Notes: generated by a model from the letters alone, not told the origin. 64,000 nt of DNA from Algoriphagus sp. NG3 (GCF_034119865.1 NZ_CP139421.1:1550001-1614000); one strand, 5' to 3'; shown: positions 26,353 to 36,294, counted from the stretch's first letter. Numbers and translations: made by a program.

Positions 26353-27351
26353 ATGAAAGCAATTACACTTGATCGATCCCAGCCATCCCAGCTTCTACTG
26401 ACTAATGTTCAAGAAGTCCCCCTGACCAAAGGTGAGGTAAGAGTTTTGGTGAAAGCAGCTGCTTTAAACCACAGAGATGAATGGTGTCGACAGGGTCTAT
26501 ATCCCAACATAAAGGATGGAGTAATCCTCGGTTCGGATGGAGCAGGAATAGTTATAGAAGTAGGAGAGGAGGTTAATGAGAACTGGCTTCAAAAGGAGGT
26601 AATTATAAACCCGGCATTAAATTGGGGAATCAACCAGAAGGTTCAGAGTACTTCTTTTGAAATATTAGGCATGCCCAGAAACGGGACGCTTGCAGAGACT
26701 GTAATTGTTCCTGCAGACCGGCTTCATGAGAAACCTTCACACTTAACTTGGGAAGAAGCCGCTGCGCTTCCCCTGGCTGGGCTGACCGCATTCCGTGCTG
26801 TGACGTATCAGGGAGATATTCAAGCAGGCGATTCCCTGCTGGTTACAGGTTTTGGTGGAGGGGTAGCCCAATTCGCCGTACAGTTTGGACTTGCGATAGG
26901 TGCAAGCGTATCCACAAGCAGCAGCAGTGATGTTAAGCTAAAAAAAGCTAAAGATTTGGGTGTGGTAAATGCCTTTAACTATCACAATGACAACTGGATA
27001 TCCAAAGCTAATGAGGAGACTTCCGGTTTTGATGTGATCATAGACGGAGCTGTGGGGGATACCCTGAACCAACTGATACAAGTAGCTAAACCGGGCGGAA
27101 AAATTGTTTTTTATGGAGCCACATTGGGAAACCCCAGTAAGCTGGAAGCCAGGAAAATATTTTGGAACCAATTAAAAATCCTTGGGACTACGATGGGCTC
27201 GGACCAGGACTTTGAGGGGATGGTTTCACTTGTGAGAGAGCATCGGATAAAACCGATCATCGATCAAGTTTTCCAATTTGAACAAGCTGCGGAAGCCTTT
27301 GACAAAATGCGGGAAGGCAAGCAGATGGGTAAGATTGTACTGCTTCCCTAG
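26353..27351 (+). CDS. Zinc-binding dehydrogenase / quinone oxidoreductase (MDR superfamily)
   Basis: 332 residues. GroES-like N-domain (AALNHRDEWCRQGLYPNIKDGVILGSDGAGIV) and a Rossmann NAD(P)H site GFGGGVAQFAVQFG. Key metal ligands of zinc ADHs are largely absent, so NADPH-quinone reductase activity is more likely. It probably shares the dnaB transcript, and its 3' end overlaps the convergent PGDYG gene by 4 bp. Confidence 0.88.
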   Translation: MKAITLDRSQPSQLLLTNVQEVPLTKGEVRVLVKAAALNHRDEWCRQGLYPNIKDGVILGSDGAGIVIEVGEEVNENWLQKEVIINPALNWGINQKVQSTSFEILGMPRNGTLAETVIVPADRLHEKPSHLTWEEAAALPLAGLTAFRAVTYQGDIQAGDSLLVTGFGGGVAQFAVQFGLAIGASVSTSSSSDVKLKKAKDLGVVNAFNYHNDNWISKANEETSGFDVIIDGAVGDTLNQLIQVAKPGGKIVFYGATLGNPSKLEARKIFWNQLKILGTTMGSDQDFEGMVSLVREHRIKPIIDQVFQFEQAAEAFDKMREGKQMGKIVLLP

Positions 27352-27833
27352 ATCGCCACGTAAGTTTCCCCAAATTCTTTTTTGGCTATTCTATAGATTT
27401 CGTTTTTCTCTGGGGGAACTACCAACATGTCCCCGCTTTTAACGATCATGGTGTCTCTCCAAGGTGCTTGGAATTCCAGTACCTTAGTCGCACCCAAAGC
27501 CTCCAGATGTTCATCTGTGACTATTAATCCTGTCGTCTCACCTTTAGGCTGATAACATCCCCATCCTTTCTCCAAGGATTGGACTAATGTATATTTCTTC
27601 TGAAATGTCTCAGCCTTTACCAGATATAACTCATTACTACTAGTCTGGTTTTCTACCAACCAATCACCTTTTTCTGCAGTATTTTGTGTCTCCCGACCGT
27701 CAGAGGTTTTTGTCACTACTACTTGTCCTGCCTGGGCTTTCTTTGCCCGGATCATACTTTTCTTTTTGTATCTCTTGCCGCCTATCTCAAGAATAGGAAG
27801 AAAATGTGCCAGCATTTCTTGTTGGGTGATCAT
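27348..27833 (-). CDS. PGDYG-domain-like protein
   Basis: 161 residues, soluble. VVTKTSDGRETQNTAEKGDWLVEN near 38-61 matches the PGDYG pattern, a short domain of unknown function in which a GD-containing turn is conserved. A second half repeats a related theme (DTMIVKSGDMLVVPPEKNEIYRIAKKEF). No catalytic motif is seen; function unknown. Confidence 0.7.
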   Translation of the reverse strand: MITQQEMLAHFLPILEIGGKRYKKKSMIRAKKAQAGQVVVTKTSDGRETQNTAEKGDWLVENQTSSNELYLVKAETFQKKYTLVQSLEKGWGCYQPKGETTGLIVTDEHLEALGATKVLEFQAPWRDTMIVKSGDMLVVPPEKNEIYRIAKKEFGETYVAI

Positions 27834-27986
27834 TGAAGCATGGTGTTTATGAGTGGAGAATAGAAACTTTAAGATAAGTGGTTCCGGTAGATTTATTCAG
27901 AAAAATACGTAGATACCGATATTTTTTCAGCTAGATCCACATCAAAAATGTAGGAATCCTGATTGAGGCATGTCCTCAATAGTATT

Positions 27987-28319
27987 TTAATCCAGGTCAT
28001 TTTCAAAAAGAAAATTCTGATAGGCATTTTGCAATTCCTGAAGCGCTTTCATGTTCTTTTGCTCCCGCGCCAGCGCTACTCCATTTTCAAAAATCTCTTT
28101 TGCGGCATGTATTTCACCCATCTCTGCATAATGATGGGCAGCCGGAAAGTAGGTAGCCAGATATGCAGGGTATTCGGCCAGCAATTTCGCAAAAAGAGTA
28201 TAGGCTTCCTCTTGATCTGTTTCTCTATATTCGATTGCCAAAGCATACCAGTTGAAGGGATTTTCCGGTTCTTCCTCTGTAAATTGTCTAAGTAAGTGTA
28301 TCCTGTCCAGATTGCTCAT
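27987..28319 (-). CDS. Small TPR-like protein
   Basis: 110 residues from ATG 28319. Residues 18-50 (NPFNWYALAIEYRETDQEEAYTLFAKLLAEYPAY) and 52-85 read as two degenerate tetratricopeptide repeats (Trp/Leu/Gly and Ala/Tyr/Pro positions). Probably an all-helical binding protein; partner unknown. It is divergent from etfB. Confidence 0.75.
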   Translation of the reverse strand: MSNLDRIHLLRQFTEEEPENPFNWYALAIEYRETDQEEAYTLFAKLLAEYPAYLATYFPAAHHYAEMGEIHAAKEIFENGVALAREQKNMKALQELQNAYQNFLFENDLD

Positions 28320-28393
28320 CAATAGTTTTTTTAATTAAGTGCTTACTGTTATTTTCACGAGAAATAAATCTAGACTAATCTAATTCTAAACCA

Positions 28394-29131
28394 ATGAAGA
28401 TTCTTGTTTGTATCACCCACGTGCCCGATACTACCTCAAAGATTCAGTTTACGGACGGAAATACCAAGTTTGATTCTACCGGAGTTCAATATATTATTGG
28501 CCCATATGATGACTATGCCTTGGCCCGAGCTGTAGAATTACGGGATCAATCAAGCGGCAAGTTAACTGTTTTGAATGTAGGAGAAGCAGATTCTGACCCC
28601 ACACTTCGGAAAGCCTTGGCAATTGGAGCGGATGATGCTATCAGAGTGAATTCTTTTCCTAAGGACTCATATTTTGTAGCCCAGCAGATTGCCCACTATG
28701 CGAAAGCAGGAGGGTATGATCTGATATTGATGGGAAGGGAATCTATTGACTTCAATGGCGGAATGGTGCATGGTATGGTAGGTGAATTGTTAGGTTTACC
28801 ATCTTTTTCTCCAGTGATGAAATTGGATGTGGAGGGTTCTACTGTGAAAATGGCCAGAGAAATCGAAGGCGGAAAAGAGCTGCTGGAAGCGAGTCTTCCT
28901 TTGATAGCTGGTTGTCAGGAGCCAATCGCTGAATGGAAAATCCCAAATATGCGCGGGATAATGTCAGCAAGAACCAAACCTCTGGATGTAGTAGAACCTA
29001 TCTCTCAGGAAACGCAGGCAGAGGCAAGTAAATATGAGCTTCCTCCGGCCAAAGGCGCGGTCAAACTAGTGGACAAAGATAATGTGGCCGAATTGGTGAA
29101 ACTTTTGAAAAACGAAGCAAAAGTTCTTTAA
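28394..29131 (+). CDS. etfB: Electron transfer flavoprotein beta subunit
   Basis: 245 residues. MKILVCITHVPDTTSKI and YDLILMGRESIDFNGGMVHGMVGELLGLP are EtfB signatures; the AMP-binding region and the helix contacting acyl-CoA dehydrogenases follow. Together with EtfA it carries electrons from acyl-CoA dehydrogenases to ETF:quinone oxidoreductase. First gene of etfB-etfA-BFN. Confidence 0.96.
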   Translation: MKILVCITHVPDTTSKIQFTDGNTKFDSTGVQYIIGPYDDYALARAVELRDQSSGKLTVLNVGEADSDPTLRKALAIGADDAIRVNSFPKDSYFVAQQIAHYAKAGGYDLILMGRESIDFNGGMVHGMVGELLGLPSFSPVMKLDVEGSTVKMAREIEGGKELLEASLPLIAGCQEPIAEWKIPNMRGIMSARTKPLDVVEPISQETQAEASKYELPPAKGAVKLVDKDNVAELVKLLKNEAKVL

Positions 29132-29166
29132 TCTAAACCCTATAACTTATTTTAATTTAAGATATT

Positions 29167-30135
29167 ATGTCAATTTTAGTATATATAGAACAGGCTGAAG
29201 GGAAAGTAAAAAAGACCAGTCTTGAGGCCGTGTCTTTTGCTAGTGCTTTAGCTGTACAGACAGGAGAAGGAGATGTGGTGGCAGTAGCACTTGGAACTAT
29301 CGGTAATGAAGAGCTTGCTGCAGTAGGTAAAGCTGGCGCTGCAAAAGTAATGCATGGTCCAGAAAGTAAGCTGGATGCTGGAGTTATCCAGGCACATGCT
29401 TCTGCAGTTGCACAGGCATTTGGCGTTGTAGGAGCGAAGACACTGGTATTGGCAAAATCATCGTTAGGTGACGCAGTGGCAGCTAGGCTTGCCATTAAGC
29501 TGAATGCAGGGTTGGTGTCGAATGTAGTCGAATTGCCAAAGACTGAAGGAGAGTACATTGTCAAGAGAAGTATTTATACAGGGAAAGCATTTGCTGAGAC
29601 GACTGTAACCACAGACAATAAAATCCTTGCGATAAAAAAGAATGCAATAGACCTGAAACAAGACGGAGCAGATGCCCAAGTAGAAACCTTTGATGTTTCG
29701 CTCAGTGATGCGGATTTTGCATCCAAGATTACTTCTACCGAAAGAGCCACCGGTGACGTATTGCTTCCGGAAGCAGATATTGTGGTTTCAGGTGGAAGGG
29801 GACTGAAAGGTCCTGAAAATTGGGGGATGCTCGAAGAAATGGCATCTATTCTAGGAGCTGCTACCGGTTGTTCCAAGCCCGTTTCTGATCTGGGATGGAG
29901 ACCTCACCATGAGCACGTAGGCCAAACTGGAATAAAAGTCGCCCCATCTTTGTACTTGGCGATAGGAATTTCAGGAGCTATTCAACATCTTGCAGGGGTC
30001 AATTCCTCAAAATGCATTGTAGTAATCAATAAAGACCCTGATGCACCTTTCTTTAAAGCTGCTGATTATGGGATTGTTGGTGATGCATTTGAAATAGTGC
30101 CGAAACTTAACGAAGCGTTTAAAGCTGAATTGTAG
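29167..30135 (+). CDS. etfA: Electron transfer flavoprotein alpha subunit
   Basis: 322 residues. The C-terminal FAD domain has VVSGGRGLKGPENWGMLEEMASILGAATGCSKPVSDLGW and GQTGIKVAPSLYLAIGISGAIQHLAG, the classic EtfA signature, where FAD lies between the subunits. N-terminal domain pairs with EtfB. It follows etfB by 35 bp. Confidence 0.97.
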   Translation: MSILVYIEQAEGKVKKTSLEAVSFASALAVQTGEGDVVAVALGTIGNEELAAVGKAGAAKVMHGPESKLDAGVIQAHASAVAQAFGVVGAKTLVLAKSSLGDAVAARLAIKLNAGLVSNVVELPKTEGEYIVKRSIYTGKAFAETTVTTDNKILAIKKNAIDLKQDGADAQVETFDVSLSDADFASKITSTERATGDVLLPEADIVVSGGRGLKGPENWGMLEEMASILGAATGCSKPVSDLGWRPHHEHVGQTGIKVAPSLYLAIGISGAIQHLAGVNSSKCIVVINKDPDAPFFKAADYGIVGDAFEIVPKLNEAFKAEL

Positions 30136-30141
30136 ATTTTT

Positions 30142-30738
30142 GTGGAAAAACTCATAGAACTTGAGATCTTAGGACTTTCGTCCAACCATTCCCAGTCAGG
30201 GTCTTTTACCTTAGTGCTAGGAGAAGTGGGAGGAGCTAGGCGGCTGCCGATTGTGATCGGTATGTTTGAGGCGCAGGCGATTGCCTTAGAAATCGAAAAG
30301 ATAATTCCAAACCGACCCATGACCCATGATTTATTCAAATCATTTGCCACTGGGTTCAATTTTGACATCGACAGGATTGTCATTACTGATATGAAAGAAG
30401 GTGTCTATTATGCCCGAATTCAATGTAAAAGTTCTGACATAGAAGCGAATGTTGATTCCCGTCCATCTGATGCAATTGCTATCGCAATACGGTTTGGATG
30501 TCCTGTATATTGTACCGAAAAGGCCATGTCTGAAGGAGCTGTGGAGCATTATGAGGTAGAAAATAAAGAGGAAAAAAAAGAGCCAAAACCGTCGAGCCAA
30601 AAGTTCACCACTAAAAAAGAGCCCTCATTAAAGGATTACAGTTTGGATAAGCTTAATCAAATGTTGGACAAAGCTATAATCAATGAGGATTACGAGCGAG
30701 CCGCACGTATCCGTGATGAAATCAATAAAAGGAACTGA
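30142..30738 (+). CDS. Bifunctional nuclease (DUF151) with UVR-motif C-terminus
   Basis: 198 residues from a GTG at 30142, 6 bp after etfA. Residues 1-135 match the BFN/DUF151 domain (ELEILGLSSNHSQSGSFTLVLGEVGG, VIGMFEAQAIALE, VDSRPSDAIAIAIRFGCPVYC). A lysine-rich linker leads to a UVR motif at about 163-195 (LDKLNQMLDKAIINEDYERAARIRDEIN), as in UvrB/UvrC and ClpC adaptors. This two-domain form is known in Bacteroidota. Its DNA or RNA target is uncertain. Confidence 0.9.
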   Translation: MEKLIELEILGLSSNHSQSGSFTLVLGEVGGARRLPIVIGMFEAQAIALEIEKIIPNRPMTHDLFKSFATGFNFDIDRIVITDMKEGVYYARIQCKSSDIEANVDSRPSDAIAIAIRFGCPVYCTEKAMSEGAVEHYEVENKEEKKEPKPSSQKFTTKKEPSLKDYSLDKLNQMLDKAIINEDYERAARIRDEINKRN

Positions 30739-30751
30739 TACATTATCAAGA

Positions 30752-30775
30752 CCCGGGTGATTCCGGGCTTTTTTT
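30752..30775 (+). terminator. Rho-independent terminator of etfB-etfA-BFN
   Basis: CCCGG, 6-nt loop, CCGGG, then CTTTTTTT, starting 14 bp after the BFN stop codon. Confidence 0.85.
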
Positions 30776-31095
30776 ATGGCGAATTTAGTTCAAGTCTCAC
30801 GACTTGGACTTCAATTAATGAAGTCATCAGACTTCCAAATACGCTAGGGGGAATTTACTCAAGCCGTGACACAAGTCTGGAGACGTGCGTCAATCTTCAG
30901 CGTCCGGTTTAAGTCTGAAGATTTAAACCGGACTGTTTTTAAGTCTGCCTCCTGTCGCTGGATACGACTTCGCACCGGACAGTTTTACCTTATAATTCAT
31001 CCCTTAATTTTCATTTTCACTTTCGTCCTCTTTTTCATGATTGTTTTATGAGCTTTCGTTCCTTATTTTTAGGCCTTATTTGCAATAATTACTGA
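30776..31095. repeat. Structured intergenic region with three hairpins
   Basis: No credible gene in 320 bp. Three adjacent or nearby inverted repeats are visible: CAAGTC-TCAC-GACTTG (30791-30806), GACTTCA-ATTAA-TGAAGTC (30807-30825), and an 11-bp pair GTCCGGTTTAA/TTAAACCGGAC with a 10-nt loop (30902-30933) followed by a T-run. The motif AAGTCTG recurs around 30872, 30912 and 30941 and in the intergenic region 37190-37240. A 61-residue frame here is not convincing. Confidence 0.55.
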
Positions 31096-32382
31096 ATGGA
31101 TTATTTAAGAGGTGTATTTGGTTTGGCCGTCATTGTATTGGTGGCTTTTATTTTTTCAAGCAATAGAAAGAGAATCGACTGGAGATTAGTAGGCATTGGT
31201 ATTTTACTTCAATTGGTATTTGGATTTCTGATTACTCAGGTTCCAATAGTGGAAAGTGCTTTTGCTATGGTAAGCAGGGGGTTTGTAAAATTTCTGAGTT
31301 TCAGTCGGGACGGGGCAGCATTTATATTCGGGGATTTAGCAGGGGATAGCTATGGGTTCATTTTCGCTTTCCAGGTTCTTCCCACGATTATATTTTTCTC
31401 CACTGTTTCAGCCGGATTGTACTATTTGGGTATACTTCAGAAAATAGTTTTTGGCATAGCCTGGGTGATGGCCAGGACTATGAGGCTTTCCGGCCCTGAG
31501 AGTTTATCCGCAGCGGGAAATATCTTTTTGGGACAAACTGAGGCCCCTTTACTTGTCCGTCCATTTATTCCGCAAATGAGTAAGTCAGAACTGATGTGCT
31601 TGATGACTGGTGGGATGGCTACTATTGCGGGGGGTGTTCTTGCTGGGTATGTAGCTTTTTTGGGTGGAGAAAGCCTGGAGGAGCAAAGCAAGTTTGCCGC
31701 CTATTTACTTGGAGCGAGCATTATGAATGCTCCAGCGGCGATAGTCATGTCCAAGATTTTTATTCCTGAGGTGGAAAAAGAATTGGTTCAGGATAAACTC
31801 GAAGTGAATGAAGAAGCAATGGGAGTGAACCTGATCGACGCAATGTCCATAGGAGCTTCAGAAGGGCTGAAGTTGGCATTGAACGTAGGAGCAATGTTGT
31901 TGGCATTTATAGCCGTAATCGCGGCGATCAACTATTTTTTAATGGGGATCTTAGGAGATGTGACAGGGCTCAATGAATTTGTGGTCAGAACTACTGATGG
32001 GCAGTTTAAAGGTTTTTCCCTAGAGTATTTGTTTGGCCAGATCTTCAGGGTATTTGCCTGGGTGATCGGAGTAGACTGGGTCGATACGTTACAGGTAGGC
32101 AGCCTGTTGGGACAGAAAACCGTAATCAATGAATTTGTAGCCTATCTGAGCCTATCTGAAATGAAGGAGTTCGGTAGTTTAAATCCCAAATCAATCGTGA
32201 TTGCTACTTATGCATTATGCGGGTTTTCTAACTTCAGTTCCATTGCCATTCAGTTGGGTGGCATAGCCATAATAGCCCCTAACCAGCAGGCAAATATCAG
32301 CCGCTTGGGCCTCAAATCCTTGCTGGCGGCATCCCTTGCTTGCTTGATGACGGCTACTATTGCGGGGATGCTTTTTGGGTAA
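31096..32382 (+). CDS. nupC: Concentrative nucleoside transporter (NupC/CNT family)
   Basis: 428 residues with about ten hydrophobic segments. GNIFLGQTEAPLLVRPFIPQMSKSELMCLMTGGMATIAGGVLAGYV (about 140-190) and a C-terminal ATYALCGFSNFSSIAIQLGG are hallmark CNT substrate and cation sites. It imports nucleosides with Na+ or H+ across the inner membrane. Confidence 0.94.
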   Translation: MDYLRGVFGLAVIVLVAFIFSSNRKRIDWRLVGIGILLQLVFGFLITQVPIVESAFAMVSRGFVKFLSFSRDGAAFIFGDLAGDSYGFIFAFQVLPTIIFFSTVSAGLYYLGILQKIVFGIAWVMARTMRLSGPESLSAAGNIFLGQTEAPLLVRPFIPQMSKSELMCLMTGGMATIAGGVLAGYVAFLGGESLEEQSKFAAYLLGASIMNAPAAIVMSKIFIPEVEKELVQDKLEVNEEAMGVNLIDAMSIGASEGLKLALNVGAMLLAFIAVIAAINYFLMGILGDVTGLNEFVVRTTDGQFKGFSLEYLFGQIFRVFAWVIGVDWVDTLQVGSLLGQKTVINEFVAYLSLSEMKEFGSLNPKSIVIATYALCGFSNFSSIAIQLGGIAIIAPNQQANISRLGLKSLLAASLACLMTATIAGMLFG

Positions 32383-32608
32383 AATTTTATAATCTTTTGG
32401 AAATGCTTTACTTTTTGCTCTAGGAAGGGCAAACTAATTGAACTATATTCATTTGTTAAGACCTTCCTCCTACATTTAGAAATGGATGGGGATTTCTTAT
32501 ACTAGTCGTTGTCAAATATCCTTACATGCGCAGCGGAAAAAGGAGTTAAACTTTTCTCCAACCTCACAGCATTTTGGATAGTTTTTAAAGAAACCACAAA
32601 TTCCGAAT

Positions 32609-34570
32609 ATGAAGAGATTTAGAGTCAGAGACAGTTTCAATTTTTTCTTAGAACGGCAGTTTGTAAAAGGTGCGCATGTTCAGCTGATGTTTGTAGCTGC
32701 ACTGATCGGGTTAATATCATTGGTTGGTGGTGTGTTAGTATTGCCTTCAGGAGAGCCTACCGGGACGATTAGCGAAGCTGTCTGGTGGGCTTTTTTGCGC
32801 CTTTCAGATCCAGGCTACCTTGGCGACGATGAGGGTACTTGGAGAAGATTGGTATCCACCATTCTGACTGTACTTGGCTATGTCGTATTTTTAGGCTCTA
32901 TGGTAGCTATTATTACTACTTGGATGAATTCTAAAATCCGAAACCTAGAGCAAGGCTTAACTCCGGTAACTACTAAAAACCATATTCTTATACTAGGGTG
33001 GAATGCGAAAACTATCCACACAGCCGGTGAGATTTTTCAATCTGTAGGTAGATTAAGAAGGTTTTTGAAGTTTTATGGAGCCAAAAGGCTTAATCTGATC
33101 ATTCTGGCTGAAGATGTAAGTCCCCGCCATGTACAGGAGTTGCGGGATAATCCATTGATCGGGAGAGGAGCGGATGAAATCGTATTGCGAACAGGTATTC
33201 CCATTGACCGGGAACACCTCAAAAGAGTGGACAGCTTGAATGCTGCTGCGATCATTATACCCAGTTCATCTTATACAGATAGGGAATTGATCACCCCAGA
33301 TGTGGAAACGATAAAAACACTGCTTTCACTCAATGCTGAAGCGGAAGACTCTCCAATAAAGGGACGCTTTCCTTATATAGTAGCGGAGATACAAGACGAA
33401 AGTAAAATCAAGGCAGCGTACCGTGCTTATTCCGGGCCAATGGAGGTCATTGGGAGCAACACAATTATCAGCCGTCTCCTTGCCCAGAATATTCGGCATC
33501 ATGGTTTATCAGCTGTTTACAATGAATTGCTAACACATAGTGTGAAAAACAATATTTTTTGCCGTGAGTACCCGGAGGCAGTTGGGAAAAATGTTCATGA
33601 GTTAAAACAAATCTTTACAAAAGCCATTATACTCGGTATAGTCAGACTTATTGATGGGCAGCTGACTCCAATCCTAAATATTGCTCCTGACTTTATAATA
33701 GAAAAAGATGACAGGTTGGTCTTTATAGCCAAAAATTCATCAGCGATCGAATATAAGCATACAGCTTCTGTGAAGCATCCCGCTACTAATAAAGCTAAGC
33801 ACAAGCTTAAGGTGGAAGAGCAGGAAGGTGTTGTCAAGATTTTAATTTTAGGCTGGAATCATCACATCCCAGCTTTGGTCAGAGAGCTCTGTACCTATGA
33901 AGATGAATACTATGAAATCACCATGGTGGCAGTTTATCCTAAGGAGAAAAGAGAAATACAACTTCAAAAGCTAGATAACCTTACCGACCGGGTTCAATTG
34001 CTGCATGTCGAAGACGATTACGTTAATGAGAAAGTTCTCACTAATTTAAGCACCTCTACTTACGACAATATATTATTGGTGAGCAGTGAGCGGGTACTGG
34101 AAAAGGAGGAAGCAGATGCCAGAACAATTGTAGGTTATGTTTTGCTTGAAGAGTTGTTGGAGAAGGCGGACAGAAAACCCAATATTTTGCTTGAGCTATC
34201 AGACCCGGCCAACGAAGCATTACTCAGAAAATATAAAACTGAAGTGATAATAAGTCCTTTGATCCTAAGTAACTTACTGGCAGGAATCGCATTGCAAAGA
34301 GAGGTAAATAGCATTTGTAAAGAGCTTTTTACCGCAGGAGGTGCCGAGATTATTTTTAGGAAGTTTGAAGAATATGGATTGGCTCCGGGAGTTACTTCTT
34401 TTTCTGAACTTACAGATAAGGTAGCTGAACATGGGGAAATAGCATTGGGAATCTATAACACGAATCTAGCTAGTAGAAAAGGCGATAACCTTATTTTAAA
34501 TCCTGGAAAATTCAGTCCAATTGAGATTACTGCTGAGGCACGATTAGTGGTTTTGACTACTGTGTATTGA
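32609..34570 (+). CDS. CASTOR/POLLUX-like ion channel with tandem RCK-type domains
   Basis: 653 residues. N-terminal membrane segments at about 24-48 and 85-110 flank a pore-like stretch EAVWWAFLRLSDPGYLGDDEG (about 56-76). Two TrkA-N-like cytosolic domains follow: NHILILGWNAKTIHTAGEI (near 125) and VKILILGWNHHIPALVRELC (near 410). The layout and the LSDPGYL pore loop match plant nuclear CASTOR/POLLUX channels and their bacterial relatives. Cation conduction is expected; the ion and gating ligand are not known. Confidence 0.85.
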   Translation: MKRFRVRDSFNFFLERQFVKGAHVQLMFVAALIGLISLVGGVLVLPSGEPTGTISEAVWWAFLRLSDPGYLGDDEGTWRRLVSTILTVLGYVVFLGSMVAIITTWMNSKIRNLEQGLTPVTTKNHILILGWNAKTIHTAGEIFQSVGRLRRFLKFYGAKRLNLIILAEDVSPRHVQELRDNPLIGRGADEIVLRTGIPIDREHLKRVDSLNAAAIIIPSSSYTDRELITPDVETIKTLLSLNAEAEDSPIKGRFPYIVAEIQDESKIKAAYRAYSGPMEVIGSNTIISRLLAQNIRHHGLSAVYNELLTHSVKNNIFCREYPEAVGKNVHELKQIFTKAIILGIVRLIDGQLTPILNIAPDFIIEKDDRLVFIAKNSSAIEYKHTASVKHPATNKAKHKLKVEEQEGVVKILILGWNHHIPALVRELCTYEDEYYEITMVAVYPKEKREIQLQKLDNLTDRVQLLHVEDDYVNEKVLTNLSTSTYDNILLVSSERVLEKEEADARTIVGYVLLEELLEKADRKPNILLELSDPANEALLRKYKTEVIISPLILSNLLAGIALQREVNSICKELFTAGGAEIIFRKFEEYGLAPGVTSFSELTDKVAEHGEIALGIYNTNLASRKGDNLILNPGKFSPIEITAEARLVVLTTVY

Positions 34571-34632
34571 AATGAAGAGTTTTCTGAGGACTTAATTGGT
34601 TCAAAAAGACATCATGGCAATACTTGAAGCAT

Positions 34633-34672
34633 AAAAAAATATACCAACTTGGATTCTTCACCAAGCTGGTAT
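34633..34672 (-). terminator. Rho-independent terminator of the M28 peptidase gene
   Basis: 12-bp arms 34641-34652 and 34661-34672 with one mismatch and an 8-nt loop. On the minus strand the stem is followed by a T-run (A-run 34633-34639). It lies 26 bp beyond the peptidase stop. Confidence 0.85.
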
Positions 34673-34698
34673 GCTATGTTGCTTATATTCAAATAGGA

Positions 34699-36174
34699 TT
34701 ATTTATCCCCATAAAGTGCTTTTCCGGCTTCTTCGTATTTATCACCAGCAACCCATCTTGGCTGTTCCGCGGCATTGGCGATATTTTGAGCTGCTAGAAT
34801 GTAAGATTTCCAATATAGCGTCACATAACCCAAATCCAAGGAATCGACTTCATCTGCCGCCTTGTGATAGTATTTGTTGATTTCATCATCGAAAGCAGTG
34901 AAGCCAAGACTGAAAGTAGGAGCAGGAATGCCTTCTTTGGCGAAGTTTACATTATCTGACCTATCGTATAGCCCTTGCTCAGGTGCCGGATCCGCTACTG
35001 CTTTCAAACCAAATTCTTCTACAGCTTCAATCACCAAACCGTCACCTGTAGTCCTGCCCAGTCCGATTACTGTAATGATCGAAGTGTCATTGTAACCAGC
35101 TCCGTCTATATTCAGATTGTAGATTATCTGATTTAGAGGAATCAGCGAATTTTCCGCAAAATACCGACTGCCTAAAAGCCCTTTCTCTTCTGCTGTCCAC
35201 AGTGCTAATAGGATGGATCTTTTTGGTGGGTTTTCAGCGAAGAATTTTGCAGCGTTCATTACTGCAACTGTCCCTACCGCATTATCCCTTGCTCCGTTGT
35301 ATATAGAGTCTCCATCTGCGTCTGGTTTTCCTATTCCGATGTGATCATAGTGGGCTGATAGCATGACAAACTCATTTTTCAAAGTTTTGTCGGTTCCTTC
35401 TATCCAGGCTAAAACATTTTTTCCTTCGATTGGTTTGTTGATTTTTCCTTCGATTTGAAGAATTGCGGATTTGGCCTTTCCCTTTGCTATTTTCTTCGGA
35501 AGGGTATTAGAAATGTCCTTCACCCAGATGTAGGGTAGCTTGCTGGATTCGCCTTTATCTATACCCATCTGATCCCGGTTTAAGTAATTGGAAATCAGCT
35601 GCCAGGGAATAGATGGGATATTGAAGCGCTCAATCAGTGCTACAGCGCCTTGTTTTTTTGCATTTGCTGTTTTTTCACTGCCCAGGGAAAACAGTTCCGC
35701 AGGACTCATTTTGTCCGGCGCGCCCACGCTGCTTACGGCTATCTTTCCTGTCAGGTCTTTTCCTTCAAAGTCTTCCGGTGTGCCAAAGCCGACATCTACC
35801 AGTTCATAGGTTCCGCTGAGCGATTCCCCGTCAAGTACTAAAAGGTTGTCACCCTGACTGTAGATCGAATCATCAATTGTAATCTGACCTTTTGACGGAG
35901 GGGAAGAGAGGCGGAAAGGGATGTTTTGGAAAAAGCCGTCCGCACCAGGAAGTGGTTTTGCACCTGCGTCTTCCAGATGTATCGCAATATAATTGTAAGC
36001 CATGGCCATTTCCGGATAAGAAGGGTCTCTGCCTTTTAATTCGTCAGAAGTCAAGTAATTGAGGTCAGCAATAGCAGCTGTTTTATCAAATTTCTTTTCA
36101 ATTTTCTTCTTTTGCGCTTCGGCCACGAAAGTCACAGACAATAGTAAGCATAAGCCTAGGAGTGAGTTCTTCAT
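34699..36174 (-). CDS. M28 family aminopeptidase with PA-like insert, secreted
   Basis: 491 residues; signal MKNSLLGLCLLLSVTFVAEA. Metal site: SAHYDHIG (near 270), GARDNAVGTVAVM, WTAEEKGLLGSRYF and NLNIDGAGYND; the terminal His is in INKYYHKAADEVD. Residues 110-235 (ELVDVGFGTPEDFEGKDLTGKIAVSS) resemble the protease-associated domain that many secreted M28 enzymes carry. It should cleave N-terminal residues of exported peptides. Confidence 0.92.
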   Translation of the reverse strand: MKNSLLGLCLLLSVTFVAEAQKKKIEKKFDKTAAIADLNYLTSDELKGRDPSYPEMAMAYNYIAIHLEDAGAKPLPGADGFFQNIPFRLSSPPSKGQITIDDSIYSQGDNLLVLDGESLSGTYELVDVGFGTPEDFEGKDLTGKIAVSSVGAPDKMSPAELFSLGSEKTANAKKQGAVALIERFNIPSIPWQLISNYLNRDQMGIDKGESSKLPYIWVKDISNTLPKKIAKGKAKSAILQIEGKINKPIEGKNVLAWIEGTDKTLKNEFVMLSAHYDHIGIGKPDADGDSIYNGARDNAVGTVAVMNAAKFFAENPPKRSILLALWTAEEKGLLGSRYFAENSLIPLNQIIYNLNIDGAGYNDTSIITVIGLGRTTGDGLVIEAVEEFGLKAVADPAPEQGLYDRSDNVNFAKEGIPAPTFSLGFTAFDDEINKYYHKAADEVDSLDLGYVTLYWKSYILAAQNIANAAEQPRWVAGDKYEEAGKALYGDK

Positions 36175-36294
36175 AGGGGTTTATATAATGTGTGTTCTAA
36201 AGTAATTCAAATTACCGAAAAGCATTTCATTCTGTACGCTGATATAGTATCCAAGACCTGTCAAATTACCTGTTTTTGGCGATTGGTCAATTAT

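Noticed and set aside
30866..31051. 61-residue frame in the hairpin region
   Set aside because: Covers an inverted repeat and has a low-complexity hydrophobic tail; no support as a gene.
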